From Altererythrobacter sp. C41 (GTDB taxonomy: Bacteria > Pseudomonadota > Alphaproteobacteria > Sphingomonadales > Sphingomonadaceae), in the NCBI RefSeq assembly GCF_016803135.1, contig NZ_JAEVFE010000003.1, positions 186,001 through 250,000 on the forward strand: a DNA stretch of 64,000 bases, written 5' to 3'. A program made the translations under genes and the position numbers. The stretch's first letter is position 1; each line of letters opens with the position of its first letter. The notes under the pieces were generated by a model. It was not told the DNA's origin. It did no database searches and saw nothing but the letters and a program-made list of their open reading frames with translations. Of this stretch, positions 51,475-63,828 are shown piece by piece.

Positions 51475-52926
51475 GTGAAACCGCAGATCACCATCGGCCA
51501 TGACGTGGGCGGGGCGCCCGTCACTTTCGACGTCGAGGAACTTCTCGCGACCCGCCTGCTCGTCCAGGGCAACTCGGGCAGCGGCAAGTCGCATCTGCTG
51601 CGGCGCCTGCTGGAGGAAAGCGCCGGGATGGTGCAGCAGGTCGTGATCGATCCGGAGGGCGATTTCGTCACCCTTGCCGAGCCGTTCGGCCATGTGGTGA
51701 TCGACGGCGCGGCCTATTCGCCGGCGGAGATCGAGACGCTCGCCCGCCGCATCCGCGCGCATCGGGCATCGGTCGTGCTCGCGCTCGAAGGGCTGGAGGT
51801 GGAGCAGCAGATCCGCTGCGCAGCCCAGTTCATCACCGCGCTGTTCGATGCCCCGCGCGAGCACTGGTATCCGGCGCTGGTGGTGGTCGACGAGGCGCAG
51901 ATGTTCGCCCCCGCCGTCGCCGGCGAAATAGCGGAGGACACGCGGCGGATGACGCTCTCGGCCATGACCAACCTCATGTGCCGCGGGCGCAAGCGCGGGC
52001 TGGCGGGGATCGTCGCGACGCAGCGACTGGCCAAGTTGGCCAAGAACGTCGCCGCGGAAGCCTCGAACTTCCTGATGGGGCGGACTTTCCTCGACATCGA
52101 CATGGTCCGCGCCGCCGACCTGCTGGGCATGGAGCGCCGCCAGGCGGAACGTATCCGCGAGCTGGAGCGCGGCCACTTCCTCGCGCTCGGCCCGGCGATC
52201 ACGCGGCGGCCGGTGGCGGTGAAGATCGGGCCGGTGAAGTCGGGCAGCGCCGCGCGCAAGGACGGACTGATGCCGCTGCCGAACGCCGCGCCGGAGGAGA
52301 TGGAGGCGCTGTTGCTGGATGAGCTGGCGGGCGAGGCCGCGAAGGCCGCTCCGCCACCGCCGCCTCCGCCCGCACCCAAGCCGGAGCAACTGGAGGCGAG
52401 CATTGCGCGGCAGGAGGCCGAGCGCGCACCTGCGCCCGATGCGTCCGTTCCTGCGGGGAACGCGCGCGAGCAGGTGGATGCGATCATTGCGGAGATGGCG
52501 CGCGGCGAAGGCAGCACGTTCCAGTCCGCGTCGGCGCTCTATCAGGGTTTCCTCGTGCGGTGCCGTCAGCAGCGGCTGGTAGGTCCGCTTCCCGATATGA
52601 CCGCGTTCCGCCGCCTGTTCGCCATCGCGAGCGCGGGGCTGGAGCGTCTGGACGAACCGGTGCGCGCACGCATCCTGCAACTGGGCGAGGCCGTGCCGGA
52701 CGATGTGCTCGCGCCCTACCTCGCGGTTGCCGCGGCCGCGGCAGAGGGTCTGTCGGCACCCGACGACGAGGAGCTGGCGCGGGTCTACGGTTCGAGTTCG
52801 CCCGGCCGCATCCGTCGCCTGCTCGAGCATATGGAGCGGCTTGGGCTGGTCGTCGTGCGGCAGGATTTCGGTGGTGGGCGGACGCTGATCGTGCCGGGGA
52901 TCGAGGCGGTTTCGGGCGAGGGTTAG
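51475..52926 (+). CDS. Second HerA/DUF87-type ATPase with Pro-rich linker
   Basis: A 483-residue P-loop protein. Walker A is GNSGSGKSH at residues 32-40 and Walker B is ALVVVDEAQMFAP. GRKRGLAGIVATQRLAKLAKNVAAEASNFLMG corresponds to the HerA sensor and arginine-finger region, cited by position as residues 172-203. A Pro/Ala-rich stretch (AAPPPPPPPAPKPEQ) near 300 leads to a winged-helix-like C-terminus (SSSPGRIRRLLEHMERLGLVVV). It starts at GTG. It is unlike the HerA at 29.8 kb in order and length, and no nuclease is nearby; DNA processing is inferred from the family. Confidence 0.88.
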   Translation: MKPQITIGHDVGGAPVTFDVEELLATRLLVQGNSGSGKSHLLRRLLEESAGMVQQVVIDPEGDFVTLAEPFGHVVIDGAAYSPAEIETLARRIRAHRASVVLALEGLEVEQQIRCAAQFITALFDAPREHWYPALVVVDEAQMFAPAVAGEIAEDTRRMTLSAMTNLMCRGRKRGLAGIVATQRLAKLAKNVAAEASNFLMGRTFLDIDMVRAADLLGMERRQAERIRELERGHFLALGPAITRRPVAVKIGPVKSGSAARKDGLMPLPNAAPEEMEALLLDELAGEAAKAAPPPPPPPAPKPEQLEASIARQEAERAPAPDASVPAGNAREQVDAIIAEMARGEGSTFQSASALYQGFLVRCRQQRLVGPLPDMTAFRRLFAIASAGLERLDEPVRARILQLGEAVPDDVLAPYLAVAAAAAEGLSAPDDEELARVYGSSSPGRIRRLLEHMERLGLVVVRQDFGGGRTLIVPGIEAVSGEG

Positions 52927-52983
52927 GAAGGGACCGAGCTTGCCGGCTCAGCCATGCCGGGAGGCGAACTCTCGCCGAACTTC

Positions 52984-53080
52984 CACCACCCCAAACCCCC
53001 TCCTCTGAAGAGGAGGGGGCTTTCGTCGGTTCCGCATTCTTCTCCCCCTCCTCTTTAGAGGAGGGGGCCGGGGGGTGGTG
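52984..53080. repeat. Family B repeat, second copy
   Basis: CCCCTCCTCTGAAGAGGAGG, a short spacer, then CCCCTCCTCTTTAGAGGAGG, with CCACCACCCC and GGGGTGGTG at the outer ends completing the inverted symmetry. Compared with the copy at 32278 the central part is shorter and different. It lies between the ATPase stop and the clpB promoter. Confidence 0.87.
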
Positions 53081-53227
53081 CGGTTAGCCGGAACGCATAT
53101 TTCCTTTGTCCATCACACCACCTCCAAGGCCATACGAAACGCAAAAATTTCGCATTCTCCCTCCCACGAAGCGGAGAACGCCCTATTTCCAACCCACACA
53201 CCCCACCGAGTCTTGCGGGGGCGTGTT

Positions 53228-53255
53228 CTTGTGTTGCATATCAGCAACACCATAT
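53228..53255 (+). promoter_or_regulatory. RpoH (sigma-32) heat-shock promoter of clpB
   Basis: CTTG (53228-53231), an 18-base spacer, then CCATAT (53250-53255). This fits the alphaproteobacterial RpoH consensus CTTG-N17/18-CYTATNT. The clpB start is 31 bp further on with GAGGGA as ribosome-binding site. An overlapping CTTG at 53213 with TTGCATAT is an alternative. Confidence 0.7.
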
Positions 53256-53285
53256 CGAGCCGGTAACCAGCATGAGGGATCACCG

Positions 53286-55865
<2,580 letters not shown>

Positions 55866-55872
55866 GTTGCGT

Positions 55873-57024
55873 TCAGAGATCGGTCGGGGCGGAGCTCGCG
55901 GCGATGATCGCGGCGACCGCCTCGCGCTCGACCGGCGTCAGTTCGGGGCGCCAGAGATCGCCGATCAGCACCACCCGCAGCTTGTCACTATCGTTCCATG
56001 CCTCGTGCTCGATCGTGTCGTCGAACACGAAGGCCTCTCCCGGCGTCCATTCGCGGGTTTCGCCGCCGACTCGGAACCCGCAATTGGGCGGAACGATCAG
56101 TGGCAGATGGAGCACGAGGCGCGCGTTGGAGATTCCGTTGTGCGGCGGAATCCGGGTGTGCGGCGCCAGGAGCGAAAACATGAGGTTGGGCGAGCGATTG
56201 GCGATGGACGGCTGGTCCGCGCCTTCGAACGCCGCCAGCGTGCGTGGACAGTGGCGCGCGTTCGCTTCGACCCGCCGTCCTGATGCAAGGAGATGGATCG
56301 CTGTCCAGTCCGGCGAGTGGTTCAGCTCTCCCATCTGGCTCGGCACATCGTCGCTTTCCTGGACGTAAGGGACAAGCTCGCCTTTTTCGGAAGCTATGAG
56401 CGCTTCGAACTCGCTGCGGATGTCGTCGGCCCCGGCTTCCAGCTCCGGCAGGAACGGAAAGGCATCGCGCTCGAAGAACTCGTGCTCGGCGAGTCCCGGA
56501 AAATGAAAATGGGTCGGCTCCTGATGCCAAGCCCTGGTCTTGCGCAGGGCGTTGGACTGGAACCGTTCGATCCGCCTGCGTTCCGCGGGATCGGCCCGAT
56601 CGAGGGCATCGGCCGCTGCACGCTCATAAACCGCACCCCGGCGAGTTATGTAGGCCGCGTGCCGATGACGGACGTGGACGAGCTGTTCGCGTATCGCCGG
56701 TGGCAGCCGTTCCTCGGGGGGGGCGTGGAAAAGGACTGCCCCGTAGAGCTCGCCGGCCGCGTCGTTGTCGCCCACGTCCTCGAGCAAGCTGGCCTTCAGC
56801 AGCAGCGGCAGAAAGCCGAGCGGATCGCGCCGCAGCGCGCCCGATATCGCGGCGAGGGCGCCATGAGGATCGCCAAGCCCCCGCCGGATGGATGCAAGCT
56901 TGAACCACACCTCGCCGCGCTCCGGCGCATCGGCGACAACGGCCGCAAGCAGCCGCTCCGCCGCAGCCAGGTCCCGCGCAGCGGCGGCTTGGTCTGCCTC
57001 GATCTCGCGGGGATCCTGGGTCAC
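55873..57024 (-). CDS. TPR protein with Asp/Asn beta-hydroxylase-type domain
   Basis: A 383-residue protein. The N-terminal half has TPR-like helices (RDLAAAERLLAAVVADAPERGEVWFKLASIRR, cited as residues 18-49). The C-terminal domain matches the aspartyl/asparaginyl beta-hydroxylase (lipid A hydroxylase LpxO-like) fold. It has metal ligands His in RIPPHNGISNARLVLHLPLI, His in DDTIEHEAWN, and Arg partners; a 2-oxoglutarate Arg is likely nearby (REWTPGE). It would hydroxylate a protein or lipid substrate with Fe(II). The start GTG at 57024 gives a good N-terminus. It converges with clpB (8-bp gap). Confidence 0.85.
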   Translation of the reverse strand: MTQDPREIEADQAAAARDLAAAERLLAAVVADAPERGEVWFKLASIRRGLGDPHGALAAISGALRRDPLGFLPLLLKASLLEDVGDNDAAGELYGAVLFHAPPEERLPPAIREQLVHVRHRHAAYITRRGAVYERAAADALDRADPAERRRIERFQSNALRKTRAWHQEPTHFHFPGLAEHEFFERDAFPFLPELEAGADDIRSEFEALIASEKGELVPYVQESDDVPSQMGELNHSPDWTAIHLLASGRRVEANARHCPRTLAAFEGADQPSIANRSPNLMFSLLAPHTRIPPHNGISNARLVLHLPLIVPPNCGFRVGGETREWTPGEAFVFDDTIEHEAWNDSDKLRVVLIGDLWRPELTPVEREAVAAIIAASSAPTDL

Positions 57025-57075
57025 GCAGGTATTCCTATCAGTCCGGGGCGATGGGACAAGCCGTGCCGAGCATGC

Positions 57076-57106
57076 AAAAAAAAGGCCCCGGTTTCCCGGG
57101 GCCTTT
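57076..57106 (-). terminator. Intrinsic terminator of the leftward TonB receptor
   Basis: On the minus strand an 11-bp perfect stem AAAGGCCCCGG/CCGGGGCCTTT with a 4-base loop is followed by a run of eight Ts. It lies 19 bp after the receptor stop codon and separates it from the hydroxylase gene. Confidence 0.92.
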
Positions 57107-57124
57107 CGTTGACTGATTTTCGGA

Positions 57125-60100
57125 TCAGAAGTTGAAGGATGCGTTCGCGAAGAACGTGCGCCCCCGATAATCATAACCCGAATACAGCGGCGCATTGCCG
57201 ATGGTGGTGAAACCGATGGCTGTGATGCGCGGCGGTTCCGTGTTGAAAAGATTCCGCACGCCGAACGTGAACTCATAAGTATCGTTCACGTCGAACTGAA
57301 CCGACGCCGAGTGGAGGAAATAATCATCCACGTTAAACGAATAATTATCGCGATAGAACTGGAGATCATCCTGGTTGATCTCTCCAGTCAGGTTATCGAA
57401 CGCAAAATATTCGTACGTCTTATCACTATCGCCGTCGATCCAATCGACTCCGTAACGAAGAGTGACGTTATCGAACGAATACGTGGCATCAAACGCACCG
57501 ACCCAGTCAGGCGACGTCACGATGCCATTCGCATCGGTCAGATACTCTTCCGGGAACAAGCGGCTGGACTGTTCGGTATACTTGGTGACGTTCGCGTTCA
57601 GGATGAACCTGCCACCCAGGATGTCACGCGCGTAGCGGCCATTGAACTCGAAGCCCTTCACGATGTCTTCCGACAGGTTCACGTAGCTGCTTGTAACGGT
57701 GAGTTCGTTGTTCTCGTTACGCTCGACGAAGCGGCAGAAACCTGCGTTCGGATCGAAGTTCGTATCTTCGTAGCAGCGGTTGAGGATGGTGCTACCAGCC
57801 AGATCCTGGACGCCATTCTCAACCTTGATGTCGAAGTAATCGAGCGACAGCGACAGCGAGCCGACCGAGGACGGAAGGACCGGATTGAGGACTGCACCCA
57901 CCGACCAGTTCCGCGACGTCTCCGCTTCCAGACCGGCCTCCGCGCCGCCTACGCGGAACAGAGTCACGCTGCTTGTCTGCGTGAAGTCCGCGGGCAACCC
58001 GATCTGAGCGCAGTTGGCTGCGATGGTCTGTTCCCTCGGCGACTGCTCACCAGGAGCCGGCAGATCGCTGCACGGGTCGGACTCCTGGCTCAAGAAGCCG
58101 CTCGTCGCTCCGAGGAACTGCTCAGCAAGGGCTGGTGCGCGATAGGACGTGCCGTAGCTAGCGCGAACAGCGAAGCCCCGGATCGGTTCCCACTCGGCGG
58201 ATACCTTGTAAGTCGTGTCCGATCCGTAGGAGTCATAATCCGTATAACGCAGAGAGCCGTTCAGGTTGAGGCGGTAGAAGCCCGGGGTGTCGGCAAGCAA
58301 CGGAACAAAAAGTTCGCCGAACACTTCCTTCACATTGTCGGAACCGACCGTCGGCGTACCGGCGGTCAAGCCGAGCAAGTTACCGTTGATCGAATTTTCG
58401 TCCGGCTGGTCATTGATGCTCTGCTTGCGGTATTCCGCGCCGAGCGCCAGCTGAACATCGCCACCGGGCATCGCGAACAGCGGACCATCGATGTTGAACG
58501 CGAAAGTGGTCTCGCGGAATTGCGTCTTACCGATGGTGTTCGCGAGGATATAGTCGCGATAGGCCTGCGGCAGGTTGCCTCCGATCACATCGGCCGAGAG
58601 GGCCGGAGCCGCGATACAATTCGGGTTGGATGCCTGGCTGGCACAGCTAAACGTCCCGTCGCCGTTGTCTACGACATTCATGGAGTTTGCGACGCGATCG
58701 ATCAGGAACGACTCGATTTCGTACGTGCCATCGTTCCAGGATTTGCCGATGTAGGCATCATAGCGCCAGTCCGGCAGGAAGAAGTCACCACGAAGACCTG
58801 CCGATGCGCGAACGTAATCGACCTCCTGCCTCGAATCGGTGAGGCCGTAACCGATAAACGCACGAGCTGCGACGATCTGACCGCTCGACGTTTCATTCGG
58901 ATTGGAGAAGTATCCGTTGCGCAGTTCGACCGGCAGAAGAGGACTGCCCCGCAGGTAATCCAGCGAAAGCTGCCGATAGAGCGGCGAGGAAGACTTGCGG
59001 CGGGTCGCAAGAAACTCACCGTAAATCTCCGCGTCACCCAGAGCGTCAAGCTCATAAGTTGCGGAAAGGTACCCGGTGTAGATTTCGGCTTCGGTGATCA
59101 GCGGTTCTTCTTCCTGCCGCGGATCGAAGGTGTCGCGATCGTAAAAGCCGACGCCCAAGAAGCCCGGGAAGGGCCCAGTGGTAACGCCGGGGGCCGGAAC
59201 AAACCGGTTGTACGTCCCCACGGTTCCGCTTGTGCGGCCGATCGCCTCCACGCCGCCTAGGAAAAGGTTGCCATTCTCGTCCGTCTGCAGGGTGGTATAA
59301 CCAAGCGTATTGATCGTCACGCCACCATTGTCGAGCGTGAAGCAAGGCGAACCATCGAAGCCGACGCTGTCGCCCGAGCCGAACTCGGTGCCTTCACCGC
59401 TCAGAAACCCGCCGACCGGGCAGTCGAAGAAAGGCACGTCGCCGCGAGACAGCTGGTCGCGCTTGCGATACTCCAGCGAGCCGACAACGCTGAGACGGTC
59501 GGCTTCGAAGCCGAACGACGCTGCAACGCGCTTATCGACGCCGGAACCCACCTCGGGGACGTTGACCTGCATGTCGAGATTGAGACCGCGAAGCTGCTGA
59601 TCGGTGATCAGGTTCACCACGCCGGCAACGGCGTCCGAACCGTAAATTGAAGAAGCGCCAGCCTTCAGCACTTCGATTCGCTCCAGAATAGCCGTCGGCA
59701 AAACGTTCAGGTCAGCCGCAAGAACGGAACCGCGCGTACCGCCCGGTGCCAGGCGACGGCCATTCAGCAGAACCAGAGTCCGGCTGGGGCCCAAGCCGCG
59801 GAGACCCAGCGTGTTGGCGCCCGTGCCGCCATCGGTGACGAAGCCGCCATAGAAGTTGTTGATCTGGCCGGAGCCTTGCGTGACAGCGACGCTCTGCAGA
59901 GCGTCGGTCGCGCTGTTGAAGCCAGCCTGTGTAATCTCCTCAGCCGTAACCACAGTGATAGGCTCGGCGGTCGTGAACTCGTCACGACGAATGCGCGAGC
60001 CGGTCACGACGATTGCCGCAGGCTCTGCTTCCGACGCTGCCTGCGCCTCAGCCTCAGCCGGCGCGTCAACGCCTTCATCCTGGCTGTCTTGCGCATAGGC

Positions 60101-60184
60101 TGGCGATCCAGCGACAGCGAGCGCGAGTGCTGCCAGCCCAGCGCCCGCATACAGGCGCTGTCTATTGATCATTGCGAACTTCAT
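57125..60184 (-). CDS. TonB-dependent outer-membrane receptor (1)
   Basis: A 1019-residue receptor with signal peptide to about 31 (AGSPAYAQ), an Ala/Glu-rich linker, then the plug domain from PAAIVVTGSRIRRDEFTTAEP. The plug has LGLRGLGPSRTLVLLNGRR and ASSIYGSDAVAGVVNLIT. The C-terminal 22-stranded barrel ends GYDYRGRTFFANASFNF, with a terminal aromatic. No STN signalling domain precedes the plug, so no sigma/anti-sigma control is implied. Substrate is unknown. Local composition is visibly less GC-rich than the neighbours (many AAT, ATA, TTA tracts). Divergent from a second receptor; followed by a strong terminator. Confidence 0.95.
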   Translation of the reverse strand: MKFAMINRQRLYAGAGLAALALAVAGSPAYAQDSQDEGVDAPAEAEAQAASEAEPAAIVVTGSRIRRDEFTTAEPITVVTAEEITQAGFNSATDALQSVAVTQGSGQINNFYGGFVTDGGTGANTLGLRGLGPSRTLVLLNGRRLAPGGTRGSVLAADLNVLPTAILERIEVLKAGASSIYGSDAVAGVVNLITDQQLRGLNLDMQVNVPEVGSGVDKRVAASFGFEADRLSVVGSLEYRKRDQLSRGDVPFFDCPVGGFLSGEGTEFGSGDSVGFDGSPCFTLDNGGVTINTLGYTTLQTDENGNLFLGGVEAIGRTSGTVGTYNRFVPAPGVTTGPFPGFLGVGFYDRDTFDPRQEEEPLITEAEIYTGYLSATYELDALGDAEIYGEFLATRRKSSSPLYRQLSLDYLRGSPLLPVELRNGYFSNPNETSSGQIVAARAFIGYGLTDSRQEVDYVRASAGLRGDFFLPDWRYDAYIGKSWNDGTYEIESFLIDRVANSMNVVDNGDGTFSCASQASNPNCIAAPALSADVIGGNLPQAYRDYILANTIGKTQFRETTFAFNIDGPLFAMPGGDVQLALGAEYRKQSINDQPDENSINGNLLGLTAGTPTVGSDNVKEVFGELFVPLLADTPGFYRLNLNGSLRYTDYDSYGSDTTYKVSAEWEPIRGFAVRASYGTSYRAPALAEQFLGATSGFLSQESDPCSDLPAPGEQSPREQTIAANCAQIGLPADFTQTSSVTLFRVGGAEAGLEAETSRNWSVGAVLNPVLPSSVGSLSLSLDYFDIKVENGVQDLAGSTILNRCYEDTNFDPNAGFCRFVERNENNELTVTSSYVNLSEDIVKGFEFNGRYARDILGGRFILNANVTKYTEQSSRLFPEEYLTDANGIVTSPDWVGAFDATYSFDNVTLRYGVDWIDGDSDKTYEYFAFDNLTGEINQDDLQFYRDNYSFNVDDYFLHSASVQFDVNDTYEFTFGVRNLFNTEPPRITAIGFTTIGNAPLYSGYDYRGRTFFANASFNF

Positions 60185-60784
60185 GGATTTCAGTCCCCCT
60201 AAGGAATGCCGGCGCGAACCAGCGACGACTAAGATGTGACACTGAACAAACCGCGCAGCCTGACGCGCGAAGTTTGTTGCCTTGCCCGATGCGGCACGAT
60301 CGAGTTAGTCGCAAATGAAATTAACCCCGTGCGTGCCCTTCGGGATATTCTGTCGCGAAAATGCAACACATTGTGGCGGCCTTGAGGCACATCCTTCGTC
60401 GCTGCTGAAAATTGGCGTGTCTGCGATGCCGACACATCATGGGTTGGGATCTCTCGTCACCTTGTCTTTTCGGACACAGCGCTCGGTCGACCGGCAGCGG
60501 AGCATTGTCGCTCCAGTGACGGGTCTTATCATCCAGCGGGTGGGCCAGGAAATTCGACAGGTGAGAAATCAGCATCGGTGGGGTGGGGTGCGCTCTGTAG
60601 CGGCAATGTCACAGTTGTTCGAATACTGTAAATGGTTGAGTTCGGCGCATTGCGAAGAGCTTGTCACGTGACTTAGAAGTCGCCCATTCGGGATACCCCC
60701 GAACTGCCTTAAAGCACGGCGCCGGGGAGGCGCTCACCATTAACACAGAGGCCCGTGATGGGTGCTCGTAAGTGGGGGAATGGA
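60185..60784. other. 600-bp divergent control region between two TonB receptors
   Basis: No reading frame here resembles a gene. Symmetry elements include a perfect palindrome GTCACGTGAC at 60663-60672 and GTGTC-N9-GACAC at 60417-60435. The leftward receptor has GGGGGA 10 bases before its ATG and the rightward one has GGGGGAATGGA. I find no convincing -35/-10 pair by eye. The region is long for this dense genome and is likely to hold separate promoters and operators. Confidence 0.6.
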
Positions 60785-63700
60785 ATGCGTTACCGTTTCG
60801 ACAAAGCTTCGCTTTTGGCTGGAACGATCATGGCGTCGGCCCTGATCGCTTCGCCTGCATATGCGCAGCAAGATGATGAGGCCGAACCGGCCGTTACCAC
60901 GACCGCCGACGCCGAGCCCGCCGCGGAAGGCGAGACCATCGTGGTTACCGGCTCGCGAATTCAGCGGAGCGACCTGACCTCGACCAGTCCGCTGGCCGTC
61001 GTTCAGGACGAAGAGTTCAAGCTGTCGGGTGCCGTCAACGTCGAGCAGGTGATCAACACTCTGCCGCAGGTCGTGCCGGGCACTACGTCCTTCTCCAACA
61101 ACCCTGGTGGGGGCGTCGCCACGCTCAACCTGCGCGGGCTCGGCTCTGCGCGTAACCTCGTTCTTGTCAACGGGCGCCGGTACATTTTCTTCGACGCCAA
61201 TCAGGTCGTCGACCTCAACACGATCCCGCAGTTCCTGCTGGACTCCGTGGATGTCGTGACGGGTGGTGCTTCGGCGGTTTACGGTTCCGACGCACTCGCC
61301 GGCGTTATCAACTTCAAGCTTCGTGACGACCTGAACGGCCTGATCGCGGGCGGTCAATACGGCATTACCGATGAAGGTGATGGCGCGCGCTACAACGCTT
61401 ATGTTGCGATCGGAAGCGATCTCGCCGACGGCCGCGGCAACGTGACCGCTTATGCCGAATACTACAAGCGAGAGGATATCTTCGCGCGGGATCGGAGCTT
61501 CTCGCAGTTCTCCCTGGGCGACGGGGATAATGGCTTGGTGCCGCTGGGCTCGGCAGGCGTGCCGCAGGGGCGTATGGTCGCGCCGGGCACGCTGGCGATC
61601 GGTCAGGGCGCCAGTTGCGGAGGTGCAGAGCAGCCGCCACGGAACGATGGCTGCTACGCGATCGCAGAAGGCACGAACTATCCCGGCGCCGGGGCATTTT
61701 TCGGTTCCCCTGGCGCGAGCACTCCCTACAATTCCGCCACGGATAGCTATAACTACGCACCGACGAACTACCTCATGGTTCCGCAGGAGCGTTACACGAT
61801 CGGGGGCTATGGTTCGTACGAGGTCGCCGATGATATCACGGCTTACGCCGAAGTCGCGTTCATCAACAACCGCGTTGAGAACGAGCTTGCTGCGACGCCG
61901 CTGACCCAGAACGTCAACTTCGAGCTGGACGCCATTCAGGGGTTGGTCTCACCCGAAGATTTCGCGCAGTTGCAACTCATTGCCCAGCGTCAGCAGGCTG
62001 CCATCGCGGCTGCGGCTGATCCGAACTGTCAGCTCAACGACGCTAATCAGCCGGAACCTTGCGCCAATCCGTTCGGTGAACAGGTGACCGGCTCGACCAC
62101 GATCGGTGCTCTTCAGCCCGGACAGGTCCGGCTCGGGGTCAATACGCGCACGACCAGCATTGCCTCGCGGAATGTGACCGACGAGCGTAATGCGTTCCGC
62201 GTGCTTGCCGGCTTCCGCGGCAATCTGACGGACACGCTGCAGTACGATGCGTACTACTCGTACTCACGCACCCGGAATGGCTCGATCCAGGAAGGCAACG
62301 TCTCGCGCTCGGCATTTACCCGCCTCGCGGCCGACGGTACCTGTAACGTCTTCGGCGAAGCTCTGCTGAGCCCCGAATGCGTCAATGCGATCTCCATCCT
62401 CGCGCAGAACACCGAGGTGTCGACGCTCCAGGTCGCGCAAGGCAGCATTTCCGGCCCGCTGTTCACCTCGGGTTGGGCGACCGACCCCGTGGCATTCGCG
62501 GCGGGTGTTGAATATCGCAAGATGAGCGCCGAGTTCATTCCCGACACCGCCTTGGCATCTGGCGACGTGGTTGGCTTCAACGCGGGTCAACCGACTGCGG
62601 GTAGCTACAGCGCCAAGGAGGTCTTCGGCGAGCTTCGCGTGCCGATCATCCAGAACGGTTTCGTCGACCGGCTCGAGTTGAGCGGCGGTGCGCGCTATTC
62701 GGACTACTCGCTGGAAGCTGTCGGCGGTGTATGGGCATACTTCGCTGGTGCGGAGTTTGCGCCGATCCCGGACATCACGTTCCGCGGTCAGTACCAGCGT
62801 GCTGTCCGAGCGCCGAACGTGCAGGAGCTGTTCGGCGGACAGTCGGTCGGCTTCCCGGCGGCGACTGACCCTTGCGCGCTGTCGGACGCTGCTACGAATG
62901 CGACGCTGCGGGCGCTCTGTATCGCTACCGGCGTTCCGGCCAGCAACGTTGGGCAGGACTTCCTCCAGCCCAACGCTCAGATCCAGGGCGCGTTCGGCGG
63001 CAACCCGGACCTGCAGGAAGAAGTGGCCGATACCTTCACGGTGGGTGTCGTTCTTCGCCCGAGCTTTATTCCGGGCCTCAACGTCACGGTCGATTACTAC
63101 GACATTGAAATCGACAAGGCCATCGCGACCTACGGCGGCGGCGTGAACAACATCCTGAATATCTGCTATAATATCTATCAGGATGCCAACAGTGAGGCTT
63201 GCGGGCTGATCTCGCGCGACTCGCAGGGTGTCATTTCGGGTCCGCCCTTCGTGGTGACGGCTCTGAATGCGAACCTTGCTCAGTTGACCACGAGCGGCAT
63301 CGACTTCCAGGTCGACTACAGCTTGCCGCTCGGCGCAAGCTTGACCGGCAATGGCGATTCCCGCCTCGGGTTCTACTTCCTCGGAAACTACTCGGACGAG
63401 AACAACTTTACGCCGTCGGTTGACCTGCCGGACGAGGTTGTCGAATGCGCCGGCAAGTTTGGTCTTAACTGTGGCAATCCGACGCCGAAGTGGAAGTGGT
63501 CCAGCCGCCTGTCGTGGATCGACGGGCCGCTCACGACAACCGTGCGCTGGCGTCACACCGGGAAGGTCTCCGACGACGATGATACGACTGACTACATCGT
63601 CGAAGAAATCGGTGCTTACGACGTGTTCGACCTCGCCTTCGGTTTCGAAGTCAACGAGAACTTCACGCTCACCATGGGTGTGAACAATCTGTTCGACAAG

Positions 63701-63805
63701 ATGCCTCCGATCATCGGCGACAACCAGGAGCAGACCAATACCTATCCGGGTGTCTACGACGTTCTCGGACGTGACTACTTCGTTTCGGTCGGCATGACCT
63801 TCTGA
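60785..63805 (+). CDS. TonB-dependent outer-membrane receptor (2)
   Basis: A 1006-residue receptor from ATG 60785 (preceded by GGGGGAATGGA); an ATG at 60755 would add ten residues before the signal peptide. The signal ends near ASPAYAQ. The plug begins GETIVVTGSRIQRSDLTSTSPLAV and contains LNLRGLGSARNLVLVNGRRY and GGASAVYGSDALAGVINFKL. It ends LGRDYFVSVGMTF. The plug is clearly related to that of the divergent receptor but the sequences diverge (VTGGAS against LKAGAS), so these are old paralogues. No STN domain; substrate unknown. A strong terminator follows. Confidence 0.95.
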   Translation: MRYRFDKASLLAGTIMASALIASPAYAQQDDEAEPAVTTTADAEPAAEGETIVVTGSRIQRSDLTSTSPLAVVQDEEFKLSGAVNVEQVINTLPQVVPGTTSFSNNPGGGVATLNLRGLGSARNLVLVNGRRYIFFDANQVVDLNTIPQFLLDSVDVVTGGASAVYGSDALAGVINFKLRDDLNGLIAGGQYGITDEGDGARYNAYVAIGSDLADGRGNVTAYAEYYKREDIFARDRSFSQFSLGDGDNGLVPLGSAGVPQGRMVAPGTLAIGQGASCGGAEQPPRNDGCYAIAEGTNYPGAGAFFGSPGASTPYNSATDSYNYAPTNYLMVPQERYTIGGYGSYEVADDITAYAEVAFINNRVENELAATPLTQNVNFELDAIQGLVSPEDFAQLQLIAQRQQAAIAAAADPNCQLNDANQPEPCANPFGEQVTGSTTIGALQPGQVRLGVNTRTTSIASRNVTDERNAFRVLAGFRGNLTDTLQYDAYYSYSRTRNGSIQEGNVSRSAFTRLAADGTCNVFGEALLSPECVNAISILAQNTEVSTLQVAQGSISGPLFTSGWATDPVAFAAGVEYRKMSAEFIPDTALASGDVVGFNAGQPTAGSYSAKEVFGELRVPIIQNGFVDRLELSGGARYSDYSLEAVGGVWAYFAGAEFAPIPDITFRGQYQRAVRAPNVQELFGGQSVGFPAATDPCALSDAATNATLRALCIATGVPASNVGQDFLQPNAQIQGAFGGNPDLQEEVADTFTVGVVLRPSFIPGLNVTVDYYDIEIDKAIATYGGGVNNILNICYNIYQDANSEACGLISRDSQGVISGPPFVVTALNANLAQLTTSGIDFQVDYSLPLGASLTGNGDSRLGFYFLGNYSDENNFTPSVDLPDEVVECAGKFGLNCGNPTPKWKWSSRLSWIDGPLTTTVRWRHTGKVSDDDDTTDYIVEEIGAYDVFDLAFGFEVNENFTLTMGVNNLFDKMPPIIGDNQEQTNTYPGVYDVLGRDYFVSVGMTF

Positions 63806-63828
63806 TCTCTCGATCAGTGACGAAAATG

